The translations under genes and the position numbers were made by a program. A DNA stretch of 64,000 nucleotides from Emcibacteraceae bacterium (GTDB taxonomy: Bacteria; Pseudomonadota; Alphaproteobacteria; Sphingomonadales; Emcibacteraceae): positions 62,001-126,000 of the forward strand of contig JAJFIR010000042.1 of the NCBI GenBank assembly GCA_021774795.1. The letters are read 5' to 3'. Every line of letters begins with the position of its first letter. The first letter of the stretch is position 1. The notes beneath the pieces were generated by a model that saw nothing but the letters and a program-made list of their open reading frames with translations, searched no databases and had not been told where the DNA came from. This document shows, piece by piece, positions 8,100-17,153 of this stretch.

Positions 8100-9044
8100 A
8101 TGAATGCCAATAAATGGGGTGTGAAAAGCGCACATGGTGATCTTAAATCCGTATTAATGCATCGCCCCGGCGTAGAACTTGATGTGGTGACAGAAAAAAC
8201 GTTGGAAATTTTTAATTTTGATGAGCCGGTCAACCATGAATTATTTGTGGCCGAATATAATAATATGGTTTCCCATTTTGAAGATCACGGCGTCGAGTGT
8301 GTATTTCTTACCGATCTATTGAAAGACGATGAAGATTCCCTTGGTTATATCGCGCATCGACCAAATATGACATATACCCGTGACCTTGCCGCAATGTTTC
8401 GAAATGGCGCAGTTCTTCTGGGACCGCAACTTCGGGGACGTTGGGGTGATCAGGATATTGTCGGGCGCGCCCTTAAAAAAATGGGCATTCCTATTTTGGG
8501 TTCAATAGATTGCCCTGCTTTTCTCGAAGGTGGTGGCGTTACAATGATAAATGAAGACACTGTCGTCGCGTCCATTTGCGACCGGGCCACACAGTCCGGT
8601 ACAGCGGCACTGCGACACCTGGTTTTGGGGTCCGAAGTAGAATATTTCCTTGATGTGCCACTTCCATTTGGCCATATTCATATTGACGGTCTTTATATGA
8701 CGCTTGATGATCACTTGGCCATCGCCCACATAGATCCGCTTAATATATTACCGTGTCGACTTTATAAAGCTGGAAACCCGGAACCAAGACATATCATGTT
8801 TTGCGAATTTCTCAGCGAGCGCGGTATAAAGGTGATTGAAATTAATGAGCAGGAAATGCGGGAGGGTCACCTAAATTTGGTGGTCACTAAACAAGGTAAA
8901 AAGGCCATAGGGTTTGAGTGCGCTGCCAGAATGGCATCAGAGATGGCCGAATTTGGATGGGAAATGTCAACTTTTCCGTCTGATACCTTGTTTAAGGGAA
9001 ATGGAGGCGCACATTGCATGACGATGCCCCTTCATACGACGTAA
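8100..9044 (+). CDS. Arginine deiminase-fold (amidinotransferase/DDAH-like) enzyme
   Basis: A 314-residue protein of the guanidine-modifying beta/alpha-propeller superfamily. Supporting segments are NMTYTRDLAAMF (substrate Asp), PAFLEGGGVT (Glu), GHIHIDGLYM (catalytic His with Asp) and the C-terminal KGNGGAHCMTMPL with the nucleophilic Cys. Such enzymes hydrolyse or transfer from guanidino groups such as arginine, methylarginine or agmatine. The start at 8100 is chosen because GGAGAGG lies just upstream; earlier in-frame ATGs at 7986 and 8088 are less likely. It is first in a tight operon with an APC permease, a BtpA-family protein and a PfkB kinase. That context does not match the classical arginine deiminase pathway (no arcB or arcC), so the substrate is unknown. 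Confidence 0.82.
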   Translation: MNANKWGVKSAHGDLKSVLMHRPGVELDVVTEKTLEIFNFDEPVNHELFVAEYNNMVSHFEDHGVECVFLTDLLKDDEDSLGYIAHRPNMTYTRDLAAMFRNGAVLLGPQLRGRWGDQDIVGRALKKMGIPILGSIDCPAFLEGGGVTMINEDTVVASICDRATQSGTAALRHLVLGSEVEYFLDVPLPFGHIHIDGLYMTLDDHLAIAHIDPLNILPCRLYKAGNPEPRHIMFCEFLSERGIKVIEINEQEMREGHLNLVVTKQGKKAIGFECAARMASEMAEFGWEMSTFPSDTLFKGNGGAHCMTMPLHTT

Positions 9045-9054
9045 AGGAAATCAT

Positions 9055-10407
9055 ATGAGCCTGAAGCGAAAATTGGGGTTTTCCACTATATTTGCCATCG
9101 TAACCGGTAATATTCTGGGATCGGGCCTTTATTTTACACCGGGCGAATTGGCTGCGGTCGCCGACGCGCAGTGGCAGGTATATTTCTTTTGGGTCCTATG
9201 TGGATTAATCGTTTTATGCGGCGCACTTACCTTTGCTGAGTTATCCGTGCTTCTGCCGCGCGCCGGCGTTATGTATCACTCTTTAAACGAAGCGTATGGT
9301 CCCTTCGCAGGCTTCTTTCAAGGATGGGTACAGATATTGATCAGCGGGCCGGGATCAATCGCTGGCGTCGCAATCTTATTTGGTGAACTCGCTAATCAGA
9401 TGCTCGGCATCGAATCTTATAATCTTCGAATTGTTTGGGCAATAACCGCGATACTATTTTTTGTCCTAATTAATCTACGCGGCGCAAATTGGGGCGGACG
9501 AACACAAGTCATTATAACATCAGCCAAGATTGGTGGTATTCTGGCATTAATTATTGGCGCAATATTTTTTGCTATGCCGATCGCGGCCACCGATCAGGGA
9601 AACACACAAACGATATCGATTGATTTTTGGGGGACAATTCAGTTTGTTGGCCTTGGCGTTGGTATCGTTTTATTCACATATGATGGTTGGGCGGATGCTT
9701 CACATTTAGCCGGGGAGGTCAAAAATCCGCAAAAAACTTTACCGCTTGCCATCGGCATGGGCGTGCTCTTCATCACTTTCATATATTTGTTGGTCAATTA
9801 TGCTTTCCTGAGCGTTGTTTCGCTTGAATTTATGAGAGAAAATCCGACAATTATTGCAACAACCGTTGCCGAAGCTTCGTTTGGTTCAATGGGCGGCAAT
9901 GTTATACAAGTTCTTATTTGGGTTTCTATATTCGGTGCCCTTGGCGGGCTGATTATGGCGATACCGCGTCTTTATTATGCGACAGTTTCGGATTTTAAAG
10001 TGGCTGCATCAAAAACCTTCCTCGGGCCGTTTTTTAACGCCCTTTCATATCTTTCACCTAAAACATCCGTTCCAACAGGATCGCTTATTTACTCCGCAGC
10101 AATGGCTATAGTCGCCCTACTGTTTTTTGGTACATTTTCAAACATCGTTACGTTCCTGATGGTACCGCTCCAATTTATTAATATATTAGTCGTTTCCAGT
10201 ATTTTTATTTTACGTCCGCGTCTAAGCACAGAAGACAGTTTTAAAACACCCGGATATCCGGTCATTCCGATTATATTTATTTCAGTAATGTCGATGTTCA
10301 TATTAAGCGCACTAATCTATAAAACCGAAGAAAGCTTAATTGGAATAACACTTTCGTTAACCGCCCTACCTGTCTATTTGGTTCTAAAACGAGGCGGACA
10401 AAAATAA
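9055..10407 (+). CDS. APC-superfamily amino acid/polyamine permease
   Basis: A 450-residue polytopic membrane protein of the APC superfamily, with about 12 hydrophobic segments. The first helix carries the typical broken motif (FAIVTGNILGSGLYF), where the small residues bind the substrate backbone, followed by GALTFAELSVLLPRAG. It probably imports the substrate of the deiminase-like enzyme, an amino acid or amine. It begins 10 nt after the deiminase gene with AAGGA 6 nt before the ATG, and its stop overlaps the next start (TAATG). The specificity cannot be read from sequence. Confidence 0.88.
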   Translation: MSLKRKLGFSTIFAIVTGNILGSGLYFTPGELAAVADAQWQVYFFWVLCGLIVLCGALTFAELSVLLPRAGVMYHSLNEAYGPFAGFFQGWVQILISGPGSIAGVAILFGELANQMLGIESYNLRIVWAITAILFFVLINLRGANWGGRTQVIITSAKIGGILALIIGAIFFAMPIAATDQGNTQTISIDFWGTIQFVGLGVGIVLFTYDGWADASHLAGEVKNPQKTLPLAIGMGVLFITFIYLLVNYAFLSVVSLEFMRENPTIIATTVAEASFGSMGGNVIQVLIWVSIFGALGGLIMAIPRLYYATVSDFKVAASKTFLGPFFNALSYLSPKTSVPTGSLIYSAAMAIVALLFFGTFSNIVTFLMVPLQFINILVVSSIFILRPRLSTEDSFKTPGYPVIPIIFISVMSMFILSALIYKTEESLIGITLSLTALPVYLVLKRGGQK

Positions 10408-11192
10408 TGAGCCGATTTTCCGATTTATTTCCCGTGCCAAATCCGATCATTGCGATGATCCATTTACCTCCCCTGCCCGATTGTGAAGGATCACCAGGTA
10501 TAAATGCAATTATTGAAAGTGCTTTAAACGACTTAAAGATACTGGAACAATATTCTATCGATGGTGTCTTGATCGAAAACGAATATGACCGGCCGCACCG
10601 GGTAAAAGCGTCCGCGGATACTATTACAGCAATGAAGGAGGTTACTGCGGCTGTGGTCGCTGCCCGCTCAAAATGTGTAGTAGGCTGCGAAATATTACTC
10701 AATGATCCGAAAGCGTCACTTAACGTTGCAAAAGAGGCGGGCGCAGAATTTATCCGCACCGATTATTTCGCTGATAGAATGACGAGGCCGGAATTTGGCG
10801 AATTTGAAATTGACCCACAAGAGCTTATCAATTACCGCAAATCCATTGATGCGGAAGATATTTTAATTTTGGCGGATATCCAAGTCAAATATGCCACAAT
10901 GTTAGAAGAAAGAAGTTTGAAACAATCAGCCGAGCGCGCGACATTTCACCAAGCGGATGCCATAGTAGTAAGCGGGGATGCGACTGGCAATGCACCAATT
11001 ATCATTGACCTTGATCATGCAAAAATCGGTGCAGGTGTACCCGTTATTATCGGCAGCGGTATGGACGCAAACAATGCAGATAAACTTCTCACCCACTGTG
11101 ACGGGGCAATTGTCGGGACCGCTTTGATGAAGAACCAAAATGTTAATTCCGAAAATGTAGAAAAATTAATGTCTTCGCTAGGTAGGATTTAG
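10407..11192 (+). CDS. BtpA/SgcQ family TIM-barrel protein
   Basis: A 261-residue BtpA-family protein. Typical segments are the N-terminal IIAMIHLPPLPDCEGSPG, GVLIENEYDRP, GAEFIRTDYF, ADAIVVSGDATG and VPVIIGSGMDANNADKL, the last two resembling phosphate- or ligand-binding loops of a TIM barrel. BtpA was first linked to photosystem I stability in cyanobacteria, but relatives in heterotrophs lie next to sugar kinases and transporters and are probably enzymes of undefined activity. Here it is coupled to the permease (1-nt overlap) and followed after 3 nt by a PfkB kinase. A lyase or glycosidase acting on a phosphorylated sugar conjugate would fit the layout, but this is inference. Confidence 0.85.
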   Translation: MSRFSDLFPVPNPIIAMIHLPPLPDCEGSPGINAIIESALNDLKILEQYSIDGVLIENEYDRPHRVKASADTITAMKEVTAAVVAARSKCVVGCEILLNDPKASLNVAKEAGAEFIRTDYFADRMTRPEFGEFEIDPQELINYRKSIDAEDILILADIQVKYATMLEERSLKQSAERATFHQADAIVVSGDATGNAPIIIDLDHAKIGAGVPVIIGSGMDANNADKLLTHCDGAIVGTALMKNQNVNSENVEKLMSSLGRI

Positions 11193-11195
11193 AGA

Positions 11196-12020
11196 ATGAA
11201 GATAGTTTGCGCGGGCGATTGTGGTGTTGACCTTTATTTACCTTCAAAAAGATATTATCCGGGTGGCATAACCGCAAATTTCACCAAACAGGCACGCAGG
11301 TGTTTTGGTGATGATGATCAAATATATATTATTTCTGCGATTGGCGATGACGGTGAGGCAGCACAGCTAGCCTATAACAGCACCAACTTACCAGGAATAG
11401 AATGCCACATTCATACACTAAAAGGTAAAACCCCGATTCAATATATCGAAGTCGCAGAAGGCGGCGAAAAAAAATTTGCAAAGTACGAAAGAGGCGTTCT
11501 TGGAGATTTTATTTTACAATCAAATCAAATTGAATTGATAAAAACAGCAGATTTAATCGTTACACCGGTATATCAACAAATTCACAATGTTTTCGACGTC
11601 ATAATGTCCGCACCACATTCTGGAAAAGTTATTGTCGACTTTTCTGACTTTGCAAGTCACCCTGATTTCGATTTGCTCAATAAATATATTGGGAAGATAG
11701 ACATTTGCTTTTTTGGTTTGGAAAGCCACCAGCTTGATTTAATCAACCATATTTCGCTCGTAGCGAACGCTTCCAATACATTAATGGTCATAACATTAGG
11801 CGCGGAAGGTAGTATAGCCATTAAAGGGAGAAACACACATCGTTGTTCGGCGCTAGACGTGGAAAAAATAGTGGATACAACCGGTGCAGGGGATGCTTTC
11901 GCAGCAGGCTTCCTCGCAAGTTTTACCAAAGATGGTTCAATTGATAATGCGCTTCGCGCCGGAGCAAAGATCGGCGCAAAAACAATTCAGCATTTAGGTG
12001 CTGTTCCACCACCACTATAA
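11196..12020 (+). CDS. PfkB-family carbohydrate kinase (fructoselysine 6-kinase-like)
   Basis: A 274-residue ribokinase/PfkB-fold kinase. The glycine-rich N-terminal substrate region reads YYPGGITANFTKQARR, and the anion hole with catalytic Asp is DTTGAGDAFAAGF near residue 227. It is shorter than ribokinase and resembles the fructoselysine-kinase branch, which phosphorylates a sugar carrying an amino acid or amine. It starts 3 nt after the BtpA-family stop, so it belongs to the same operon. Together with a guanidine-modifying enzyme and an amino acid permease it suggests breakdown of a sugar-conjugated guanidino compound; no deglycase of the FrlB/SIS type is present. Confidence 0.86.
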   Translation: MKIVCAGDCGVDLYLPSKRYYPGGITANFTKQARRCFGDDDQIYIISAIGDDGEAAQLAYNSTNLPGIECHIHTLKGKTPIQYIEVAEGGEKKFAKYERGVLGDFILQSNQIELIKTADLIVTPVYQQIHNVFDVIMSAPHSGKVIVDFSDFASHPDFDLLNKYIGKIDICFFGLESHQLDLINHISLVANASNTLMVITLGAEGSIAIKGRNTHRCSALDVEKIVDTTGAGDAFAAGFLASFTKDGSIDNALRAGAKIGAKTIQHLGAVPPPL

Positions 12021-12093
12021 ATCAGACCGAAACGCCCTTGAAACTTCATATGATAGGCTTTACCGTGTTTTAAAAGCTGATTAAGGAATAAAA

Positions 12094-13932
12094 ATGAAAA
12101 AAGATATCACCCGCCGCGACTTTCTCAATGGCACTCAAATTACCATTGGTGCCAGCGTTGGCGCATCGCTCCTATCACCATGGACCATCGCATTTGGTGC
12201 ACCAAATGAATATACACTGGGCAAAGATTATTATCCGCCGGCGAAAAACGGCTTGCGCGGCAGTCACGATGGATCATGGGAAACCATGCACGCGCGGGTT
12301 ATGGGCGATCAATGGGACGTGGATAAAATAGATGCGGAATATGATTTGGTAATTGTCGGTGGGGGCATCAGCGGATTATCTTCAGCTTATTTTTACCGTA
12401 AGAAAAACCCGGATGCGAAAATTCTTATTCTTGATAATCATGATGATTTTGGCGGTCACGCCAAACGCAACGAATTTAAACATGGCGATGATATTCGCAT
12501 TGGTTACGGCGGCACAGAAGCCATTGATACGCCATCATCATATTCCAAAGAAGCACTTGACCTGCTTACCGATATTGGTATCGATCTTGATAAATTTTAC
12601 GACGCATTTCAACAAGATTTATATTCTTCACGTGGCATGGGATTTAGCATCGTTTTTGATGAAGAAAACTTCGGTGAAACCAAACTGGTGACCGGTTACG
12701 GCCAGAAATCTTGGGAAGAATTTGCTGCACAGGCCCCGTTAACAGACAAGGCACGCGCAGACTTTATACGCGTTCAAACGGCTGAAATTGACTATATGCC
12801 TGGCGTGAGCACAGAAGATAAATTTAAAATATTGGGAAAAACCGGATATTCAAGCTTCCTGCGTGATTATTGCAAAGTTGACGAACAGGTGATTAATATT
12901 TACCAGAACTGGGGCATAAGTTTCTGGTGTGTGGATATGGAAGAAGTGCCTACGACCGCAGTGCAATATTATGACGGCGGGATACCAGGCGTTGACCATA
13001 CTCTGCCAATACGGTCGGGACGCGGTGATGATCCTTATATTTTCCATTTTCCCGATGGCAACGCTTCTGTCGCGCGTTTACTGGTTAGAAAAATGATCCC
13101 AGACGCCGTACCGGGTACAACAATGGAAGACGTGGTAACAACACGGGTTGATTATTCAAAACTCGACGAAAGTGGCTCGAATTTGAATATCAGGCTTAAT
13201 AGTACGGTTGTTCATGCCTTAAATACTGATGACGACAACGTAGAAGTAACCTATGTAAACGCCGACACTGCCCATAAAGTTAAAGCCAAAAAATGTATCA
13301 TGGCTTGTTATAATGCTGCCATACCTTATCTTTGTCCGGAAATGCCGGAAAAACAAAAAGAAGGGCTCGCTTTTGGTGTTAAAATTCCATTGGTCTATAC
13401 CAAAGTACTAGTGCCAAACTGGAAAGCCTTTGACGATCTAAAAACCAGTTTCTTTTATTATACTGGCGGATTTTACAAGCAAGTTGAGCTTGCATACCCG
13501 GTATCACTTGGTGACTATAAGCGTTCTCAAACACCGGATGAACCGATGGTTCTTCATATGTGCCATGTGCCTTTATTTCCTGATATCAAAGGCCCTGATC
13601 AGTGGAAGCAAGGTCGGATGCAAATTTTGACAACCACGTTTGAAGAATTTGAACAACATGCGAAAGACCAGCTAAATCAGGCACTTGGTGGTACTGGATT
13701 TGACGCAGACAGGGACATAAGTGCGATCACGGTTAACAGATGGCCGCATGGTTATGCCACAAGCAATGGACTTCTTTGGGGTAAAGATTATGCGGAAGAA
13801 GAAAAACCATGGGTCATTGGGCGACAACCATTTGGTAACATCTATACTGCAAACTCTGACGCCGGGGCAAAAGCTGATACACAAACAGCCATAAAAGAAG
13901 CGTACCGCGCAATAAAAGAAATTGGAGACTGA
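12094..13932 (+). CDS. Tat-exported FAD amine oxidase, spermidine dehydrogenase-like
   Basis: A 612-residue flavoprotein with a Tat signal at its N-terminus (TRRDFLNG followed by a hydrophobic stretch). An FAD dinucleotide-binding fold comes next (DLVIVGGGISGLSSAY near residue 87, then LILDNHDDFGGHAKRNEF). Size, Tat signal and the FGGHAKRNEF region resemble spermidine dehydrogenase (SpdH), which oxidises spermidine in the periplasm to 1,3-diaminopropane and 4-aminobutanal. It follows the PfkB kinase by 73 nt on the same strand with AAGGA before the ATG, so it may be read with the operon or alone. Polyamine and guanidine chemistry would link it to the deiminase-fold gene. The substrate is not proven. 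Confidence 0.8.
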   Translation: MKKDITRRDFLNGTQITIGASVGASLLSPWTIAFGAPNEYTLGKDYYPPAKNGLRGSHDGSWETMHARVMGDQWDVDKIDAEYDLVIVGGGISGLSSAYFYRKKNPDAKILILDNHDDFGGHAKRNEFKHGDDIRIGYGGTEAIDTPSSYSKEALDLLTDIGIDLDKFYDAFQQDLYSSRGMGFSIVFDEENFGETKLVTGYGQKSWEEFAAQAPLTDKARADFIRVQTAEIDYMPGVSTEDKFKILGKTGYSSFLRDYCKVDEQVINIYQNWGISFWCVDMEEVPTTAVQYYDGGIPGVDHTLPIRSGRGDDPYIFHFPDGNASVARLLVRKMIPDAVPGTTMEDVVTTRVDYSKLDESGSNLNIRLNSTVVHALNTDDDNVEVTYVNADTAHKVKAKKCIMACYNAAIPYLCPEMPEKQKEGLAFGVKIPLVYTKVLVPNWKAFDDLKTSFFYYTGGFYKQVELAYPVSLGDYKRSQTPDEPMVLHMCHVPLFPDIKGPDQWKQGRMQILTTTFEEFEQHAKDQLNQALGGTGFDADRDISAITVNRWPHGYATSNGLLWGKDYAEEEKPWVIGRQPFGNIYTANSDAGAKADTQTAIKEAYRAIKEIGD

Positions 13933-14008
13933 AATGTCTTGCTTGCCATTAAGTAAATAAAAAAACGCCTCTTTATTGGTGCCTTCTATTATTTTATATA
14001 TTATTGAA

Positions 14009-16918
14009 TTACCAGGTTATATTTTCGATATTTTCGAAAGTTATTGTACCACCATCATCAAATGTTATCGAACCCGCTGAATCTTGCGATAACAGCATTT
14101 CACCGCTGACGTCATCCGTTGACACCACACTTCCCTGATCCAATGACAATGTCCAACCATCTTCGCTTGTACTACCGTCAAATCCGCTTAACTCAATGGT
14201 ATCCATCCACGAATCTCCGGCGCCACCATCGGCCGTATCATCGCCCTGATTAGACATAAATGTAAGGGTGTCGCTACCGTCACCACCATACATGCTATCA
14301 TCGCCACTTCCACCATTGATCGTGTCATTACCAGTTGATGTCCAAATAGTATCGTCACCATCACCACCATTTACGGAAATACCCTGATCATATGTCAAAG
14401 TATTGGAAGTCATATCAACTATGTCGTCACCACCCCCCATGTTAATTTCTTCAACATCTTGAATTCGAGCCTGACTTCCCGACGCGAATCCGCTGATCCC
14501 ATCATCTAAAAATAACGCATCGTCACCTGATGTGCCTTCAATCGTATCGTACCCATCACCGCCATCAAAAACATCGCTTGAACGGTTAGAGCCGGACAAT
14601 GCTACATTCTCACCAGTTTCAACATTGTGGGCCGAGTAACCTGACCAAGTGCTATCGGCATTATATACCAGCGTGTCATTTCCATCTCCACCCCGTAAAT
14701 CTTCCGCTCCCGATGTTCCTTCAATAGTCTGATCCTCAGGATCTTGCGCAGCCACAATTGCTGCCTGTGCTGCCGCAGATTCTTCTGCCGCTGTTTCCAC
14801 ATCGACCGTTCCATCGGCAAATCTCAGGTTTTCAACTGTCTCAACAGTATCTGTACCATTTCGATCTGCAACTATATCTTCAACAGTATATGTACCGTCT
14901 TCATTATCTGTAATGATATATTCATCTTGATTACCGCTTAACACAACTGTATCGGTACCACTACCACCGACAATAACATCGTCTCCCGCTGAACCGGTGA
15001 TCGTATCATGACCCGTACCACCATCGATCTTGTCAATGTCAGTCAGAACAGTTTCGGAAAAGTCCATATTGTTATTGCTGTTATCACCCGCAACCGTAAC
15101 ACCGCTGTGACCGTCTGCACTGATCTCTTCAATACTGTCCGCAGGATTAAAGTGGGTATTAATACCGATCGTCACATTGTCTTCTGTCGCAACAACCCTG
15201 TCCGTACCCGCACCGCCGTCAAAGTCATCATAATCATCGCCCTGACTGATCTCAAAACGATCATCACCGTCGCCACCACGAAGGTTATCATAACCGTCGC
15301 CACCGACAATAACATCATCACCACCGGCTCCATTAATTGTATCATGACCTGCAAGACCATTTATGGTGTCGTTTCCATCTGTACCGGTAATATTATTATT
15401 CGAACTTGTACCATTAATAACATTATTAGGTTCAGCAACAACTTCCACTACTTCTGGCTCTGGCAAATCTACACTAATTGTTTGAGTTGTTGTCGCGATA
15501 TCACCGTTGCTCTCTTCTGTTGACGTCGATTGTACTTTTAGATCAAAATCGTCAGTTCCGTCAGGTGCCTGAATGACCAAATTGTCCATATTCCATTCAG
15601 TAACATCAACTGAATGATTATCTTCTGTTGCTTTGAAGCTATTACCTTCATTATCGCTGATGGTAACACCTTCCGGTATATCTGCAATTGCTACAGTCAG
15701 GTTTTCAGAACCATCGGTATCCGTTAAAGCGGCATCGATATTAAACTCAAACACCGTTACTATCGCAGGTGCTGTCAAAGTTGGTGCATCAGCGACCGCG
15801 TTAACATCAATTGTTATTGATTGTTCGAAACTATCATCAGTCCCGTCGTTAACAGTGAATTTGAAATCAACGTAACTCTCTTCGCTTGCGTCGGAATTTG
15901 GCGTAAAGAAAAGCTCGCTAATTTCAGCGACTTGAATTTCTTCACCTTCAACGACCGGTGAACCGTCTAATGCCAAGGTTCCTTTTGTCGGCAGTTCGGT
16001 TATGGTAACATGTGCTATATCATCGCCATCTACATCATTAAAACCAAAATCATCTGCTGAAAACGTATATGAGCCATCTTCATCGATCACAACTGTCGCA
16101 TCGGCAGAAGTGGGGGCGGTATTTTCCGGTGTTATAACAACTTCTTCATCAGCTGCTTCTTGTTCTTCTGCTATTATTTCATCTTCTTCGTCAGCCGTTT
16201 CTTGCTCTTCCGCTACTACTTCATCTTCTTCGTCAGCCGTTTCTTGCTCTTCTGCTACTACTTCATCTTCTTCGTCAGCTGTTTTTTCACTATCACCTTT
16301 TGGTGCCCCCGCGTCTTCGGCCTTCGCATTTTCCGGTTCCGGGTTACTTTCTTTATTTTCTGCTTCCGCCTCTTCACCTGATCTTGCTTGATCTTGTTCC
16401 GCGGCAAATCTTTCTTCAGATAGTACTGAAGACCGCCCGCCACGCACAACATCTGGATCTTGTTCCTGAGGTTGTTCGCTATTATCTCGTTGCAGCGAAT
16501 TTGTTTCCTCATTATCGGAAACATTAAATTCTACTGCTTTTGTGGCTCGGCCTGAGGAAGTATTTTCAGCTTCGTTATTTGTTTCTTCCTGTTCTGGCAC
16601 TTCGTATGTTTTATCTTGATCATCATTATTATTTTCAACAACCGAAGGGTATTCTTCCCTGACATACTGTGAACGATCGGCGGCTTGTATGAGCGAATGA
16701 GCTTCGCCTTCTTCTTTACCAAAGCCTTTGCCGTCACCCTCTTCACCTGTTAAATGGATGTTCGAACGCGTATGAGTATCCGTACCGTCAATATGTTCCT
16801 CTTCAGAGAGGCGACTTTTAAACTTATTCACATTCCGTTCTTGTCCGTTTTCTTCGATAAATGGATCTTCATCAGAACTGTGTTTGTGATGTTTATTATT
16901 TTGCGCACTGTCGACCAT
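14009..16918 (-). CDS. RTX-repeat secreted surface protein A (type I secretion substrate)
   Basis: A 969-residue very acidic protein without a Sec signal. The order is: a disordered N-terminal region with DTHTRSNIHL at 47-56, SSGRAT at 121-126 and SVLSEE at 164-169; three 14-residue acidic repeats (TADEEDEVVAEEQE type) near 210-260; a cadherin-like domain near 270-380; and a second beta domain. After about residue 500 come RTX nonapeptide blocks (GGDGYDNLRGGDGDD and similar) that bind calcium after export. The end carries a C-terminal module ending FDDGGTITFENIENITW, the likely secretion signal. The ATG at 16918 has GGAG 6 nt upstream; an in-frame TTG at 16930 is not needed. It is a paralogue of the protein at 20985-25343. 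The presumed exporter is at 25757-31163. An adhesin or biofilm matrix role is inferred. Confidence 0.85.
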   Translation of the reverse strand: MVDSAQNNKHHKHSSDEDPFIEENGQERNVNKFKSRLSEEEHIDGTDTHTRSNIHLTGEEGDGKGFGKEEGEAHSLIQAADRSQYVREEYPSVVENNNDDQDKTYEVPEQEETNNEAENTSSGRATKAVEFNVSDNEETNSLQRDNSEQPQEQDPDVVRGGRSSVLSEERFAAEQDQARSGEEAEAENKESNPEPENAKAEDAGAPKGDSEKTADEEDEVVAEEQETADEEDEVVAEEQETADEEDEIIAEEQEAADEEVVITPENTAPTSADATVVIDEDGSYTFSADDFGFNDVDGDDIAHVTITELPTKGTLALDGSPVVEGEEIQVAEISELFFTPNSDASEESYVDFKFTVNDGTDDSFEQSITIDVNAVADAPTLTAPAIVTVFEFNIDAALTDTDGSENLTVAIADIPEGVTISDNEGNSFKATEDNHSVDVTEWNMDNLVIQAPDGTDDFDLKVQSTSTEESNGDIATTTQTISVDLPEPEVVEVVAEPNNVINGTSSNNNITGTDGNDTINGLAGHDTINGAGGDDVIVGGDGYDNLRGGDGDDRFEISQGDDYDDFDGGAGTDRVVATEDNVTIGINTHFNPADSIEEISADGHSGVTVAGDNSNNNMDFSETVLTDIDKIDGGTGHDTITGSAGDDVIVGGSGTDTVVLSGNQDEYIITDNEDGTYTVEDIVADRNGTDTVETVENLRFADGTVDVETAAEESAAAQAAIVAAQDPEDQTIEGTSGAEDLRGGDGNDTLVYNADSTWSGYSAHNVETGENVALSGSNRSSDVFDGGDGYDTIEGTSGDDALFLDDGISGFASGSQARIQDVEEINMGGGDDIVDMTSNTLTYDQGISVNGGDGDDTIWTSTGNDTINGGSGDDSMYGGDGSDTLTFMSNQGDDTADGGAGDSWMDTIELSGFDGSTSEDGWTLSLDQGSVVSTDDVSGEMLLSQDSAGSITFDDGGTITFENIENITW
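16143..16283. repeat. 42-bp tandem repeat inside RTX gene A
   Basis: About three copies of a 42-bp unit (for example 16179-16220 and 16221-16262, nearly identical, plus degenerate or partial flanking copies). They encode the 14-residue acidic unit TADEEDEVVAEEQE. The unit is a multiple of three, so copy-number change by slippage or recombination would keep the reading frame. Confidence 0.85.
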
Positions 16919-16964
16919 TAAAAACTCCAAATTTCAAATAGACATTATTTTCACTATCAATTTA

Positions 16965-17037
16965 TTTTTATCAGGAATTGGTGAATATTGAGTTTCTATC
17001 GATGGTTAATATTGAATAAATAAAAAATATATTTTTA
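16965..17037 (-). promoter_or_regulatory. Upstream element shared by the two RTX genes (copy A)
   Basis: This 73-nt stretch lies 47-119 nt upstream of RTX gene A. It aligns without gaps to 25448-25520 upstream of RTX gene B; by eye about 50 of 73 positions agree. Conserved blocks in order are TTTTTATCA, GGTGAATA, GTTTC, GTTAAT and AAATATATTTTTA. It is a probable common promoter or regulator-binding region. The rest of the 235-nt gap to the TRAP permease gene is AT-rich with nothing recognisable. Confidence 0.55.
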
Positions 17038-17153
17038 CCGTAGAATAAAAACTATTGTTTATTCCCAATATGTTGGAAATTCAAAATATATAGAATTTTA
17101 TGTAAATTTTAGTTTAGTTATCATTTATTTTTATGAGTTTGCAAATTCACAAA

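Noticed and set aside
13933-14008. Terminator between the spermidine dehydrogenase-like gene and RTX gene A
   Set aside because: There is an A/T run but no self-complementary stem.
16143-16283. CRISPR-like array
   Set aside because: The repeats are directly adjacent without unique spacers and lie inside a coding frame.
15008-16391. Long open frames on the plus strand opposite RTX gene A (15008-15523, 16002-16391)
   Set aside because: They mirror the acidic repeats on the coding strand, give low-complexity Thr/Ser-rich translations and have no ribosome binding sites or family matches.
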